From positions 37,698,649 through 37,762,648 of the forward strand of contig NC_052350.1 of assembly GCF_009727055.1 (NCBI RefSeq): 64,000 nucleotides of DNA. Direction: 5' to 3'. Of this stretch, positions 44,990 through 56,930 are shown piece by piece. This stretch comes from Benincasa hispida. Lineage: Eukaryota; Streptophyta; Magnoliopsida; Cucurbitales; Cucurbitaceae. A program made the position numbers and the translations under genes. How positions within the stretch are numbered: the stretch's first letter is position 1; every line of letters starts with the position of its first letter. The notes under the pieces were generated by a model that was given only the letters and a program-made list of their open reading frames with translations, made no database searches and had not been told where the DNA came from.

Positions 44990-46788
44990 TGGGTATCTCA
45001 CTATAACATCTTACTATCGATGTCCTCTCTCATATTGTTACAAATTTGCATGTCATAATCTAGTTTTCGTTGGTTGAAAGCGAGATTACTGATAAAGAAA
45101 AAATCAAAAATCAAAAAAATTCAATAACATTTTTCATAATAGGACATTAATTAACCAGACTTGCATAATTTTCTCAGAAATCATCTCCTATGATCAAATG
45201 TGCAGTCACAAAATTGGTCTCGTAAAATTGTAGGGAGTTTGTTTTTTCCTTCGTGAGAGTGTAGAGAACAAGATTGATCACAAACGCTCTATGATTTTGG
45301 AAGATGAAGATCGTTATTTTAAAAACTACCCACTTAGCATCATCATCGAGAAAAAAATAGCGAGGAAGTAAAAAATAATTCCCTCCATTTAAGTTTTAAA
45401 AAATAAAATTAAAACTAATTTTAATTTATTTAATATATAATTATACATTAACCACCTTAGTATATAACATATGTATTATATTATATGTAATATCTAATAT
45501 AACATATAACCTATAGTTTATATTATATCAAATATAATATAACCTATAGTTTAAAATTCTCTCAATTAACATATAGTATTTAATATGAATTCAATTCATA
45601 TAATTTGAATCATATCCGAATATTTATTTCTTCTAAAAAAAACACTTTATATTATAATATATTAAATAAATTATATAATTATATCACATATAATTAATTT
45701 GAACATTTCAAATTAATCCAAAATTAATTTGATTCTCAATAATCCAAATTGAGCTACAGAGAGGAGCTTATGTACTTGTAGATTGAAGCTCCAACAGTAC
45801 TTAGATAATTAATTAAACTCCTTTAATTAAATTACCCAACATTCATTAACTGTCGGTCACTCCACTAAAGACTCACTTTTCGCACTACATATATATTTCT
45901 GTGTCCATTGGTTATGACCAGTCAATAATGCGATGACCCTTCACAAATTGCTCATAAGTATAGCTCAATCAAAATTATTGTTTTACCCCTATAATTACAT
46001 CTAACTCCTAAGTACCACTGATTCCTCTAATGAACAATAAGTCATAGTCCAACTATGACCAAACCCCTCCCTGGCCGAGAAAGGGTATGGCACCACATTG
46101 TTTATGCCCCAGAATCATCCTTTAAGGGAACAATTTATCTACTTACGTTGACATTAAGAAATGAGTGAATTCCGTCTTGTGTAGCTGTGTTCCCAATTCC
46201 CTAATCAGACGAATCCCCAAAATGGTAGACATATTGAGTCAGCGAACTGGTCACTCTCACTCATGCAAATCAAAGGACAGCCTTCATATGTAGGAGTCAC
46301 AACTCACTCAGAATTCAGATCATGTCACCTACCTATGGTCATCCTGATGAAATGTAAATCTCTACTATTAACGGTGTTATATAACGAGACTATTCATTTC
46401 GTGGTCTGGTCTTATATAAACTATTTTGTATAAAACATCCTCATTCACATTTCTTTACATAAATGATCAGGATCAAACCATTTGTAGAACTTTACAACAA
46501 TTGTAACATCTACAAAGCGAGTCGCATTCGTAGTGTCTCCAAGATAAGGTACCCAATCTTATCCATCTACTATAGACCGTTCCGGTTATCACTTAAACAC
46601 AATCTACCTATATGTCTCTTACATACATGTTTAAGCTACAAAACATAACCTTAGATGTTTGTTTATTGATTTTATGGGTTAATGCTACTAAATGTCGAAT
46701 AAAATACCTCAGATTTCATTAAATAAGTAAACTTTACAATACAAATACAAACTATAGGACCCACGAGATTTATGGCATCAACCCCACA
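44990..46788 (-). repeat. Copia LTR, second long-LTR family, inserted in another LTR
   Basis: It matches 38.25-39.53 kb over most of that length (AGAGAGGAGCTTATGTAC, TAATGAACAATAAGTCATAG, GGCACCACATTGTTTATGCC). The right end at 46788 is minus TGTGGGGTTGATGCC, close to TGTTGGGGTTGATACC at 61788. It separates a short LTR end piece (46789-46947) from the rest of that LTR. The left edge is approximate. Confidence 0.7.
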
Positions 46789-46947
46789 TTCTACCTACTA
46801 AATCCATACTCAATTAGGAATCTAGGGGCTTAATTAATTAGATCACATGGCTCAATCTAATAAAATAACCCAATATGATAAAATATTAATCCACATACAT
46901 AGTTCATATTTTAATTATACATATTATTATATAAAATATGTCTAACA
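46789..46947 (-). repeat. Start of the 3' LTR of the copia pol relic
   Basis: On the minus strand, TGTTAGACATATTTTAT begins at 46947 right after a polypurine tract (CCAAGTGGGAGAT, 46948-46960). Only about 160 bases remain before the other LTR. Confidence 0.75.
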
Positions 46948-47676
46948 ATCTCCCACTTGGGCTATGTTTGTGTACCTGATATATTTAAATCACATCAACC
47001 TTAGCCATGTATAAACATTTTATTTCAATAATAGAATTCATTTTTACTTCAATCTAGTCCATCTACTGTATTAGCACATAATCAAGGTAGCTTTCCTCAC
47101 TACCCTCGTAACTAAACCTTTCTTGATCACCAATTCCAATACATTCAATGACATAGATCAAGTATGGATGGATAGCATGGAAACTACATGCAAAATGATC
47201 TAGATCATACCTGTTTCCAACAGGTCCAAATTCTTTAGTGTGTTCATTCTTAAAAAAACTTTATGCTAAACCGCATGCATGATTAACAAATTCAAATAAT
47301 AAAACATAAATCATCAACTTTATTCTATATAAAAAATAAATTAAGGTCAAAGAACATCCTCAATAGCAAACTCCCACTAAACCATGGAATCAGAAAAGTG
47401 ACTAACACCTACGTGAGTAACATGCTCGTGAAAAACTTTACGAGGTAAACCTTTAGTCAATGGATCTGCCACCATAGAGTTTTCTATGTGTTCTATCAAA
47501 ACTTGACCATTCTGAACTCATTTTTTAATAACCAAAAACTTCAAGTCTACATGCTTTGACTTCATATTGTTTATATTGTTGTTGGAATACATCACTGCCA
47601 ACTTATTGTCAAAAAATAATTTCAATGGTCTTTCTATGCCAACCACTATCCTTAGCTCAGTGACAAAATTTCGCAA

Positions 47677-47868
47677 TTATATTCCATGATTGAACGCCTC
47701 ATAACATGCTACAAACTTCGCAGTCATGATAGAAGAAGCCATTAGTGTTTGTTTAACACTTTTCCAGGATACAACTCCTCTAGCCAATATGAATATATAG
47801 CTTGAAGTGGATCGCAAAGTGTCTTGGCATCCAACGTAGTCGGAATCAGAATACCCAATGATCTCCAA
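47677..47868 (-). pseudogene. Copia RNase H fragment with Glu-to-Lys change
   Basis: It reads MEIIGYSDSDYVGCQDTLRS, STSSYIFILARGVVSWKSVK, then MTAKFVACYEA. The SDSDY Asp is present. The family normally has Glu where TAKF has Lys, a GAG-to-AAG change at a catalytic position. The frame ends early, and the region continues as non-coding 3' sequence to the polypurine tract. Confidence 0.82.
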
Positions 47869-47943
47869 AAATTTTGATCTCTAATAAGTAAGCATATAAT
47901 CTTTTGTTCTCTGTAAATACCTCATAACCTGTTTGGCCACTTA

Positions 47944-48432
47944 TCAATGATCCATCCCCCAGTTGCTCAAATATCTGCTTAACACTCCAACTATGAACGC
48001 AATATCTGGGTGCGTACATACTTGAGCATACGTTAGACTTCTAACAACCGATGCATAGGGAACCTTATGCATCTCCTTAGTCTCAAGTACAGTCTTGAAG
48101 CATTGACCTAAATGAAATTTATCACCTTTAGCGATAGGGGTATCTCCTGGTGCACAATCTTTCATGTCAAATATACTCAAAATATTTTCAATGTAATTCT
48201 TTTGTGTCAATCTCAAAATACCTTGAGAATGATCTCGCAGTATTTCAATTCCTAATACAAAAGAAGCATCACAAAGATCCTTCATCTCAAAATTCCTTTT
48301 GAGAAACATCTTAGTGTCATGCAATAAACATACATTATTACTTGCTATTAGTATGTCATCGACATATAATACTAGAAAGATTGATTTACTCCTACTGAAC
48401 TTGTGATATACACAATCTTCCACTATATTCAC
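47944..48432 (-). pseudogene. Copia reverse transcriptase, middle and C-terminal part
   Basis: A 162-residue open stretch with YVDD intact (residues 23-26, LVLYVDDILIASNN), then MKDLCDASFVLGIEILRDHS, the conserved LTQKNYIENIL and YASVVRSLTYAQVCTHPDI. The N-terminal part lies at 48581-48817 (MKPIGCKWIFKTQRDSHGN, ALVAHFDLDLYQIDVKI) in disrupted frames. The YVDD motif shows this copy decayed mainly through frame breaks. Confidence 0.88.
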
Positions 48433-49053
48433 CTCAAAAGTAAATGAGGTTATTTTTTCATGGAATTTGTGATACCATGATGAGAGGCTTGCTTGAGACC
48501 ATAGATAAACTTCTCCAATTTGTACATCATAGGCTTTGAATTATCAGACAAAAAGTTTTCTGGTTGCACCATATAAATCGTCACATCAATATTTTCATAA
48601 TTTTTACATCTATCTGGTATAGATCTAAATCAAAGTGAGCTACCAGTGCCATGACTACCCTAAAAGAGCCTTTCGATGAAACCAGAGAGAGTCTCTTTGT
48701 AACCAGTTCCTTTCTTTTAAGTAAAACCTTTTGCAATAGACGGACCTTATATCTTTCAATATTCCCATGTGAATCCCTTTGGGTTTTAAATATCCATTTA
48801 CAACCTATGGGTTTCACTCTTGATGGAAATTCGACAAGTTTCCAAACGTCATTGTGTTTTCATGGATTTTATTTCCTCTTTTATAGCATCCATTTTTTAG
48901 AGCTAGAACTTTGTAGAGCTTGTTGGAAGTTGATTGGATCTTCTTCCATTATACCCACATCATCATGATGTTCTTGAAGAAATAGAATATTATCATCTGG
49001 AGCTGCACTTCTTCTTTCTCTAGTGATCTCCTTAGTGTCACTTCTTGAAGTTG

Positions 49054-49700
49054 TTAAGTTTGAATTTTAAGTTTAATAGTGGGGACTTCAATTTTTTCTT
49101 GTTCCATAATTGGTTCAATAGTGAAGTCAGGAATTGGAGCCTGAACATCATTTTTAACCATATTAGGAAAAGAAACTAATTCCTCTTCGAAGACAACTTT
49201 TCTTATGTTATCTCCCCTATCCCCTCCTCCTCCTCGTCCCCTAAACTCAACATCCTCAAGGAATCTAGGATTTCTCGTCTCAAACAATGATTTAGAAGTG
49301 GCATCATAAAACTTGAAACCCTAAGAGCACTCAGGATACCCAACAAAATAGCAACTAATAGTTCTTAAGTTCAATTTTCTTTCGTTAAGCCTGTAAGGCC
49401 TAGCCTTAGCTGGACAACCCCAGATGTGAAGATGCCTAATACTAGCCTTCTTTTCTGTCCACAACTCATAAGGGGTTTTAGCTACTACTCTACTAGGTAT
49501 CTTATTAAGGATATATGTTGTAGTCTTTAGTGCCTCACCTCAAAGGGATTCTGATAGAGAAGAATGACTAATTATACTTCTTACCATATCCTTTAGTGTT
49601 CTATTTCGCACTTCCGTCACACCATTCATGCTAGGTTTTCCCGGCATAGTGTATTGCAAGACAATTATACATTCCTCTATGTATTTGGAAAATGACCGTG
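49054..49700 (-). pseudogene. Copia integrase C-terminus and linker
   Basis: Read over stops: RNRTLKDMVRSIISHSSL, TYILNKIPSRVVAKTPYELW, IRHLHIWGCPAKARPYRLN, CYFVGYPE, then an open stretch SLFETRNPRFLEDVEFRG with a GRGGGG insert and acidic linker (VFEEELVSFPNMVKNDVQA). The catalytic core's first two Asp lie beyond the break at 49700. Confidence 0.82.
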
Positions 49701-50250
49701 TGTTGGGTTATATGTCCTACATTTATAATAAATTTGTTATTGTGGTTTACTCAATAAAATTGTTATTGAATGTGTAAATTGCATTTGTAAAACCTAAGTC
49801 CAATAAATTAACAAACCCCTGACTATAGCATGAATACTTGAACTTTATGTAGAGACATAAAAGTAGATCAAGTTTGAGTATATAGTCAAAATGGTCTATA
49901 AGTATAAGGATAGGGTTGGGTACCTTATCTTGGGGATACTATGGATGCAGCCTAATTTGTATATGATACAAAGGACGTGATCCCAAGGTTGTTCATGTAG
50001 AGACATGCAAGTGGGACATCCTATGCAAAAGATGTTTATATAAGACCAGACCATCAAATAGTCACTTTTCTTTACAACACCGTTTATTGTTAAAACTGAC
50101 TATTTCAAATTTATGACCTAAGGTAACTTGATCGTAATCCTAAGCTAATTACAAACTCCTGTTTATTCGGGATTATCCTTTAATTTGCAATGGTGTCAAC
50201 ATCGCCGCTCAACGGGCCTCCCATTTTAAGGGTAAGACGGGGTCTATAGC
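49701..50250 (+). repeat. 5' part of a long copia LTR, plus orientation
   Basis: It starts TGTTGGGTTATATGTCCTAC at 49701 and runs through reversed forms of the LTR landmarks (GGATCCT-free but with TGGGACATCCTATGC near 50010). It is cut at 50250 by a library adapter, after which a different LTR family continues. Confidence 0.75.
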
Positions 50251-50288
50251 CTGTCTCTTATACACATCTAGATGTGTATAAGAGACAG
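50251..50288. other. Nextera mate-pair junction adapter (second)
   Basis: It is the same 38-bp doubled Tn5 mosaic end as at 461-498. Left flank and right flank belong to different LTR families. Confidence 0.97.
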
Positions 50289-50507
50289 TCTTATGTGAAC
50301 TTAAGCATGTATATGTGATATACAAGTGGATCATGCCTTAAGTGATAACCTAAATCGGTCTGTAGTATAAAGATTAAGGTGGGATACCTAATCCTGGTGA
50401 CACTACGGATACGTCCTGCTTTATAGTGGTTTGCAAGTGTTGTAAACTACTACATATGGTTGATCCGGACAATTCATGTGGAGACGTGGAGCGGGGGTGT
50501 CCTATAC

Positions 50508-50545
50508 CTGTCTCTTATACACATCTAGATGTGTATAAGAGACAG
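50508..50545. other. Nextera mate-pair junction adapter (third)
   Basis: An identical 38-bp palindrome. It follows GGGGGTGTCCTATAC, which recurs without an adapter at about 50903-50919. Confidence 0.97.
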
Positions 50546-50833
50546 ATCTATGAAGGGTTGTCGCACTGCTGATTGGTTAAAATGGACACATAATGTATTT
50601 GTAGTTAGGAGAGTTTAGCTGTCGGTCTATAGTGGAGTGTCTGGCAGTTAACGGATGGTGGATCACATGACTAAAGAGTTTAGTGAGTTATTCACATACC
50701 GTTGGAGCTTCGGATCTAGAGGTCCATGAGGTCCCTTTGGTAGCTTGGATTCATGTTGAAGGATCAGTTCTTAGTGTTGATTTAAAATGTTCAAATTGAT
50801 TATATATGATATAATCGGTATGATGTATGAGAT
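50546..50833. repeat. Near-duplicate of 51387-51689 between two adapters
   Basis: The two stretches agree except for two visible substitutions (CACATG/CCCATG and GTGAG/GTTAG) and a 15-base stretch present only in the second. The segment is bounded on both sides by library adapters, so it is probably a read fragment from a related LTR copy placed here by the assembler. Confidence 0.88.
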
Positions 50834-50871
50834 CTGTCTCTTATACACATCTAGATGTGTATAAGAGACAG
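50834..50871. other. Nextera mate-pair junction adapter (fourth)
   Basis: An identical 38-bp palindrome, ending the near-duplicate segment 50546-50833. Confidence 0.97.
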
Positions 50872-52508
50872 GTCCTGACCATTTATGTGGAGACGTGGAG
50901 CGGGGGTGTCCTATACAAAGAGTTTGTATAAGACCTGAATCACGAGATGACTAGACTCTATATATAACGTCGTTGATACTAGAGACTAGCATCTTACCTA
51001 AACGACCATAAGTGACACGACCTCAATCCTGAGTGTTTTATGAACTCCTGTCTTTGAGGGCGGTCCTTTGATTAGTATGGGTGAGAGTGGCCAGATTGCC
51101 AACTCAACATGCCTACCTTTTTGGGGACTTTTCTGATCTGGGAGCTGGGAACTTAATCCACAATATGGAATTTACTTCTTTCCCGAAGCAGGGATAAGTA
51201 GAGAGATTGCTCCCTTAAGGGCTGATTTCGGGGCTTGAACATAGTGGTCACAGGTTCTCTTTGGAAGAGAAGACTCAGTCATAGTAGGACTATAATTTAT
51301 GTTCATTAGAAGGATCATTGGTACTTAAGGAGACAAATGTAACTACAGAGACATAACAGTTATTGGCCCAGCTGTACTTACGAGCGATCTATGAAGGGTT
51401 GTCGCACTGCTGATTGGTTAAAATGGACACATAATGTATTTGTAGTTAGGAGAGTTTAGCTGTCGGTCTATAGTGGAGTGTCTGGCAGTTAACGGATGGT
51501 GGATCCCATGACTAAAGAGTTTAGTTAGTTATTCACATACCGTTGGAGCTTCGGATCTAGAGGTCCATGAGGTCCCTTTGGTAGCTTGGATTCATGTTGA
51601 AGGATCAGTTCTTAGTGTTGATTTAAAATGTTCAAATTAACAAGAGGTATTTTGATTATATATGATATAATCGGTATGATGTATGAGATACATCTAGTGG
51701 AGGATTGATGTAAACGAGATTTACATTAAGTACCGTGGAATAGAAAAAGAACTATGGTTTATATGTTTCATGAGATGAAATATTAAAACTATAGGTTATA
51801 AATATAGTATGATAAGTTGGTTATCATTTATATTTATAATAATATTAATGATTAGATAATTAATACTTTTTCTTTTAAATAACCAAAGTAGTGGGTGGTT
51901 ATTGATCATGGTAGCTGTGAGTTTAAAAGGAAATCGGTTTCCTATTTTGAAAAAAAAGTTTTTACATAAGTTTTCACAAAAGTTTTGAAAAGAATTTGAG
52001 TTTTCTCTCCGGCGAAAAGAAACTCACAGAAGTCGTCAAGTAAATACAGATTTACTAAAGATGGCTGGATAAGCTAAATGATCGTGCAGGTGCTAGCTAA
52101 ACGATCGTGTAGTGTTTACTAAACGATCGTATAGCTTTGCTAGATGATCGTCGACCCAAGGTAAATGATCGTGTAGATTCTGTAGAGCTAAACGTGGTGT
52201 TGCGAAGGAGATCGTGACTAAGGAGATCGTTGAGGACGAGCACGAAGTGTTCATGTTGTGTTCGTTCAGTGTTGTGGTCGTGTAGATCGAAGTCTTCGTG
52301 GTCGTTGTTGTTCGATCAGAGTGCACATCGGAGCGTGGAGATGCTTCTGCCGTTGTTAGTATAGTTTTTCCTTCTGTACATTGGATGTTCATGATGTAAT
52401 TTCTCTATATATTTGCATAACCGTTTGTGTTTAAGTCGACTATAAATGTATTGTTGATTCATGATTGTAATTTGGAATAGTCTTGCTTCCACTGCTCATG
52501 GAAATCAT
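50872..52508 (+). repeat. Copia LTR, second long-LTR family, plus orientation
   Basis: It runs parallel to the LTR at 61788-63893, including GGGAGCTGGGAACTTA, GGCTTGAACATAG-type and ATCTATGAAGGGTTGTCGC blocks, and then AAACGATCG-type repeats near 52075-52185. The end near 52508 (CTTCCACTGCTCATGGAAATCA) is inferred from the ends of the other LTRs. The start lies in the adapter-scrambled part. Confidence 0.65.
52075..52190. repeat. AAACGATCGT-type repeat in an LTR
   Basis: About five copies of (T)AAACGATCGTGTAG or near variants (AAATGATCGTGC, AGATGATCGTCG) spaced by about 20-30 bases. It is the same motif as at 63235-63490. Confidence 0.8.
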
Positions 52509-52540
52509 CGTTCTGAATTACTTTGGGATTCAGTTTATTG

Positions 52541-52755
52541 GTATGACCATAAACCAATGGTTCATTAGTAGATCAGTGGAGACTTAAGGAGCAAGATGTA
52601 TTATAGGGGTAAAATGGCAATTTTGAGCCAGCTGTTAAGACGAATAACCTATGAATGATCGATTTACTGATTATGGTTAAATCAAGTGGACAAAAATATA
52701 TCTATAGTGAGAAGAGTGTAACTGTTGATCTTTAGAGGAGTGTCAATTGTATAGT
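52541..52755 (+). repeat. Copia LTR fragment
   Basis: It contains GACCATAAACCAATGGTTCA, AGACTTAAGGAGCAAGATG and TGAATGATCGATTTACTG, which are reversed forms of the LTR landmarks at 4.2-4.3 kb. Neither LTR end is present. Confidence 0.65.
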
Positions 52756-52859
52756 GAGGAAATATATTTATAGTAGGAATACAAGTTATTTATACTATTT
52801 TATTTAGATATTGCAGCCAAAAGAAAGGAAAGTTGTGTCAATTGTATAGAAATTAGCTA

Positions 52860-54690
52860 AGAAATGCGGGAATTATAAATTGTCGTCAATACACTCATTG
52901 ACACCATTGCAATGGTAGAAAAGAATATTTCAAGTCTGTTTTGTAGGAAATCAAGTCACCGCAAGCGTTCATGGCTAAAGATAAAAAGAACAACACATCT
53001 ACGTCGCATTGCGTCCATCATTCAGGAATGAATAGACGGTCAACGCAATGACGGCGCATGCGACAATCGATCAAGAGCTTTGCAATCAAGCAATCTCAAT
53101 CGCATGCGGTAATAAAAAAACAACACTGCATAGGGGCAAACGATCGAATATGCAAAAGAGCAACGCAATTGCGGAGAATCCAGACATGTGTATAGCTAAC
53201 TGTTGTGCTTTTCTGACGGGATTGATCATGTAACAGAAGGAATATTCACTCCACCATTTCTGGAATTGCCATAACAATAAAGTGGGGTCCACACAACAAA
53301 GTGTCAAAGCTAAGCCTATAAATAGCCTCTGCAATTCCATTGCAAGATATACTTTATTCGGGAATATTTTGATATTTGTATATTGAGAGAGAGACTGGTC
53401 TAATGAGCCTGATAGGAGAAGATCCGGGAAGATTTAAGAGACAAGGCCGAGAGGTGAGTCTCAGGGCAAATCCTTTCGATCCCCGCCGTTGAAGCTCTGT
53501 ACCAAGGTCACTTTTACCGGACGAGCAAGCCTGAGAGGGAAGCTCTTCTCTACATTCATTCCATTCGCCGGCAAGAAAATCCACCATCCAGATCTGTGTC
53601 AAGACGTTGGCACTCTTCTGTATTTTTTTCTATCTCTTATCATCAATTGTATTCATCTTCTTAATCTCTATCATTCACACTATGTATCAGATGCTAAATA
53701 TAAGTATTGAATGTCATGATCATTTTCATTTCCATCTTTCTGTCTATTTTCGTTCCTCTATGAGTCGCTTTCTCCATGATGTTTTCTTAATCCCCTGGTA
53801 ATTAGCATGAATCTTACAAGTAATTGAATCTGTGTTAAAGAAATAAACATGTTTAGCTAAAACATGCTAGACAGCATCTTCACCTGTGGGAGTAGAAGTG
53901 AAGATGTCATTCCTCCTGTCAAGAGAAGGTTGGAAGAATGTGTTAACAAAAGCGAGAAGTACTTCCAGAAATGGAAGTAACCTTGCGTTCATTACGTTCA
54001 TCCCTGTTTCACCACAGAGATGTGGGAATACGGTTGATCACCGAGAGCTGTACGTCAAGGGAAAACAAAACCGTAGTTATGTCTTTAACGCAATTAATAA
54101 CTTACGATGTTTATACTAGTTATCTTTTCTATTTCTGATTCATACATAAAGACTTGCCACCACATAATACGACCCTTTGAATAATCTTCACAGTCAGTCT
54201 CAAACTCAGTATCATGTATCATGCATCCTGTATATTGTATCATAATAGCTTAGGTTTACTTTTATCGCACTTTATTTTATTAACGCAACTTTACTTTACC
54301 GCACAATTTTACTTTACCGTAACTTTAAATACCTGTATAAACACAACTTTTATTAATTGAAAAAGCCTCGGTCGTATATATCACGAACCTAACGTATTAA
54401 CTAAGCAATACCTGTGTTCGACCTCGGATTACTTCGAGAAACTTGCAGTGGAAATATACTTGGTTTCAGTGCAAGGAAACTTATGACAACACATAGCATA
54501 CTACAAGCATTCCATTAATAACGCATACATCTAGAAGTAGTATCACATAAAGTCCGAATAAGCGTAACACAGCATCCACATTCCATTTCCATCTTTCAAG
54601 TCATCAAGTTTATGGCAGCATAAGCTTGTGTGGTCCATCATCCATCACTGTCCATATGCTTATTTAGAATCATTAAATTATATGTTGCCA
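52860..54690 (+). repeat. 5' LTR of an Athila-like Ty3/gypsy element (start uncertain)
   Basis: The end at 54690 (TATGTTGCCA) is secured by the primer-binding site six bases downstream and by a partial second copy at 58668-58768 ending TTTGTTGACA. The start is not secured; it lies somewhere between about 52760 and 53000. The interior has moderate GC with CGCAATTGCG-type sequence unlike the neighbouring AT-rich copia LTRs. Confidence 0.65.
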
Positions 54691-54696
54691 AGTTTA

Positions 54697-54714
54697 TGGC
54701 ACCGTTGTCGGGGA
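54697..54714 (+). other. Primer-binding site of tRNA-Asp type
   Basis: TGGCACCGTTGTCGGGGA differs at two positions from TGGCGCCGTTGCCGGGGA, the tRNA-Asp-complementary site used by Athila elements. Both differences are transitions (G-to-A and C-to-T). It defines the strand and the inner LTR edge. Confidence 0.9.
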
Positions 54715-54915
54715 TTGGTAACGGTTATTGTTGAGTATGTTTGTGATATCTTGCAGGACAGATCGCTTTGTACTGGCTGTTCATCGCGAAAAGCAGCCGA
54801 CAGTTTATAGGTACTGGGACTGAACCAGAATTCGAATCTGACCCAGAGATCGAGCGTACATTTTGTGCACGGGCACACCAGAACCGAGCGATGCGAAAGA
54901 AGGCCAACATGGCAG

Positions 54916-55487
54916 ATAATAATAATGACAATGTGGCACCCGTAGGAAATCAAGGAGTGGAACGGCCAGTGCAAGATCTAGTTTTCCTTGCCGCTGATTG
55001 CAACATTCCAATGAGGAACTATGTTGTGCCCAATCTATATGATTTTTTTCCCATAATTTCAAGGCCGATAGTTGAGAAGAATGCAAGATTCGAGATTAAA
55101 TCGGTCATGCTTCAAATGATCCAGAATGCGGGGCAGTTTGGGGGTCTGCAAGGTGAGGATCCACATGCCCACCTGACCAGTTTTGTCGAGATGTGCGGCA
55201 ACTTCTCTATACCTGGCGTTACCCCTGAAGGTATCAGATTATATCTCTTCCCTTACACCTTGAGGGATGAGCCCAAAAGGTGGGCTCATTCACTAGAGTC
55301 AAATGAGATTACTTCATGAGATCAGCTGGTTGAGCGATTTATGAAGAAGTTCTTCCTTCCGGCTGTCAACGGAAGGCGACGGAAGGACGTGTTAAACTTC
55401 GAACAGATGGATAACGAGACCCTTAGCATCGCCTAGGTGCGATTCAGAAGACTGGTGAAGAATTGCCCGCATATCGGGATACCCAAT
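54916..55487. repeat. 572-bp segment repeated at 55674-56245
   Basis: The two segments read the same by eye, offset 758 bases, including the same premature stops. The second copy begins immediately after an N at 55673, the mark of a forced contig join. After the repeat the copies differ: the first carries about 136 extra bases (55488-55623) before both reach GATTGGGTCGACGATGG. Confidence 0.9.
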
Positions 55488-55672
55488 TGCATCCTGATGG
55501 AGACCTTTTATAATGGCCTGAACAGATCAACGCAGGCTTTGCTGATGCCTCCACGGCAGGAGGTTTTATGGATAAGACATATACTGAGGCCAAGGTCATC
55601 CTTGAACGCATCTCGCGGAATATGGATGATTGGGTCGACGATGGATATGGAGGAAGAGGCTCCGAGAAAAGA

Positions 55673-55673
55673 N
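55673..55673. other. Single ambiguous base at a duplicated junction
   Basis: The N sits exactly between the end of one gag copy and the start of the repeated copy. Confidence 0.95.
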
Positions 55674-56930
55674 ATAATAATAATGACAATGTGGCACCCG
55701 TAGGAAATCAAGGAGTGGAACGGCCAGTGCAAGATCTAGTTTTCCTTGCCGCTGATTGCAACATTCCAATGAGGAACTATGTTGTGCCCAATCTATATGA
55801 TTTTTTTCCCATAATTTCAAGGCCGATAGTTGAGAAGAATGCAAGATTCGAGATTAAATCGGTCATGCTTCAAATGATCCAGAATGCGGGGCAGTTTGGG
55901 GGTCTGCAAGGTGAGGATCCACATGCCCACCTGACCAGTTTTGTCGAGATGTGCGGCAACTTCTCTATACCTGGCGTTACCCCTGAAGGTATCAGATTAT
56001 ATCTCTTCCCTTACACCTTGAGGGATGAGCCCAAAAGGTGGGCTCATTCACTAGAGTCAAATGAGATTACTTCATGAGATCAGCTGGTTGAGCGATTTAT
56101 GAAGAAGTTCTTCCTTCCGGCTGTCAACGGAAGGCGACGGAAGGACGTGTTAAACTTCGAACAGATGGATAACGAGACCCTTAGCATCGCCTAGGTGCGA
56201 TTCAGAAGACTGGTGAAGAATTGCCCGCATATCGGGATACCCAATGGATGATTGGGTCGACGATGGATATGGAGGAAGAGGCTCCGAGAAAAGAAGCAAT
56301 GAAACTGCCATTGTCCCTGCGGAGACAATGACTACTTTGGTCACCTAGATGGCCGCAGTGACCTCTATCCTCCAGTCGATGGCGCTTAATCAAGGTGCCC
56401 TCTCCCAAACAATAGTACAACCCAATGCGTCAACACAAGTGATCGCAATTAGTTACGTTAATTGTGGAGGAGGCCATGCAGCAGAAATGTGCCCATCGAA
56501 CATGCAACAAGTATGTGCAATCCAAAACAAACCCTTCAGCAACACGTATAATCCTAGTTGGAGAAGTCACCCTAACTTCAGTTGGGGAGGGAATCAAAAC
56601 CAAGGTGGGCCAAGTAACCATCTGAATAGCAATTCAGGGAATCGAGGAAGCCCTCCACCTTTTCACCACAATTAAAATCAGGGTCAACAAAGGCAATCGC
56701 ACAACCAACAACCCTTATCTTCCAACACCTCTAGCAATTCATTGGAGCCCCTGCTCAAGCAATACATGGATAAAAATGATGCGGTGATGCAGGCACAAGC
56801 GTCTTCAATACGAAATTTGGAGATTCAAGTGGGGCAGCTGGCATCTGAAATACGAAATAGAACACCTGGAACGTTGCCCAGTAATTCTGAAGCCCCGGGA
56901 TCTCATGGAAAGGAGCAATGTCCCTGAAGA

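Larger units (their letters stand above)
46948..49700 (-). mobile_element. Ty1/copia 3' half (integrase end, RT, RNase H), truncated
   Basis: From the polypurine tract leftward in element sense this holds RNase H, RT, linker and the end of integrase on the minus strand. It breaks off inside integrase at 49700, where a plus-orientation LTR begins. Many stops and frame changes are present. It is a different lineage from the complete copia element, as shown by its KARPYRLNERKLN-type integrase tail. Confidence 0.88.
54909..56930 (+). pseudogene. Athila-like gag, stop-riddled, with assembly duplication
   Basis: The likely start is ATG at 54909 (MADNNNDNVAP). It continues VFLAADCNIPMRNYVVPN and GEDPHAHLTSFVEMCGNF, GIRLYLFPYTLRDEPKRWAH, the retrotransposon gag domain of plant gypsy elements. 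Stops replace Trp at 55317 (TGA) and 55435 (TAG), and others follow. The zinc knuckle near 56451 reads YVNCGGGHAAEMC, with Tyr in place of the first Cys. The C-terminus (about 56740-56925) has LLKQYMDKNDAVMQAQASSI and LEIQVGQLASEIRNR, typical of the family. Bases 55674-56245 repeat 54916-55487 after an N. Confidence 0.87.

Noticed and set aside
49696..52508. A complete plus-strand copia LTR from 49701 to 52508
   Set aside because: Adapters within it join at least two LTR families, so it cannot be treated as one LTR.
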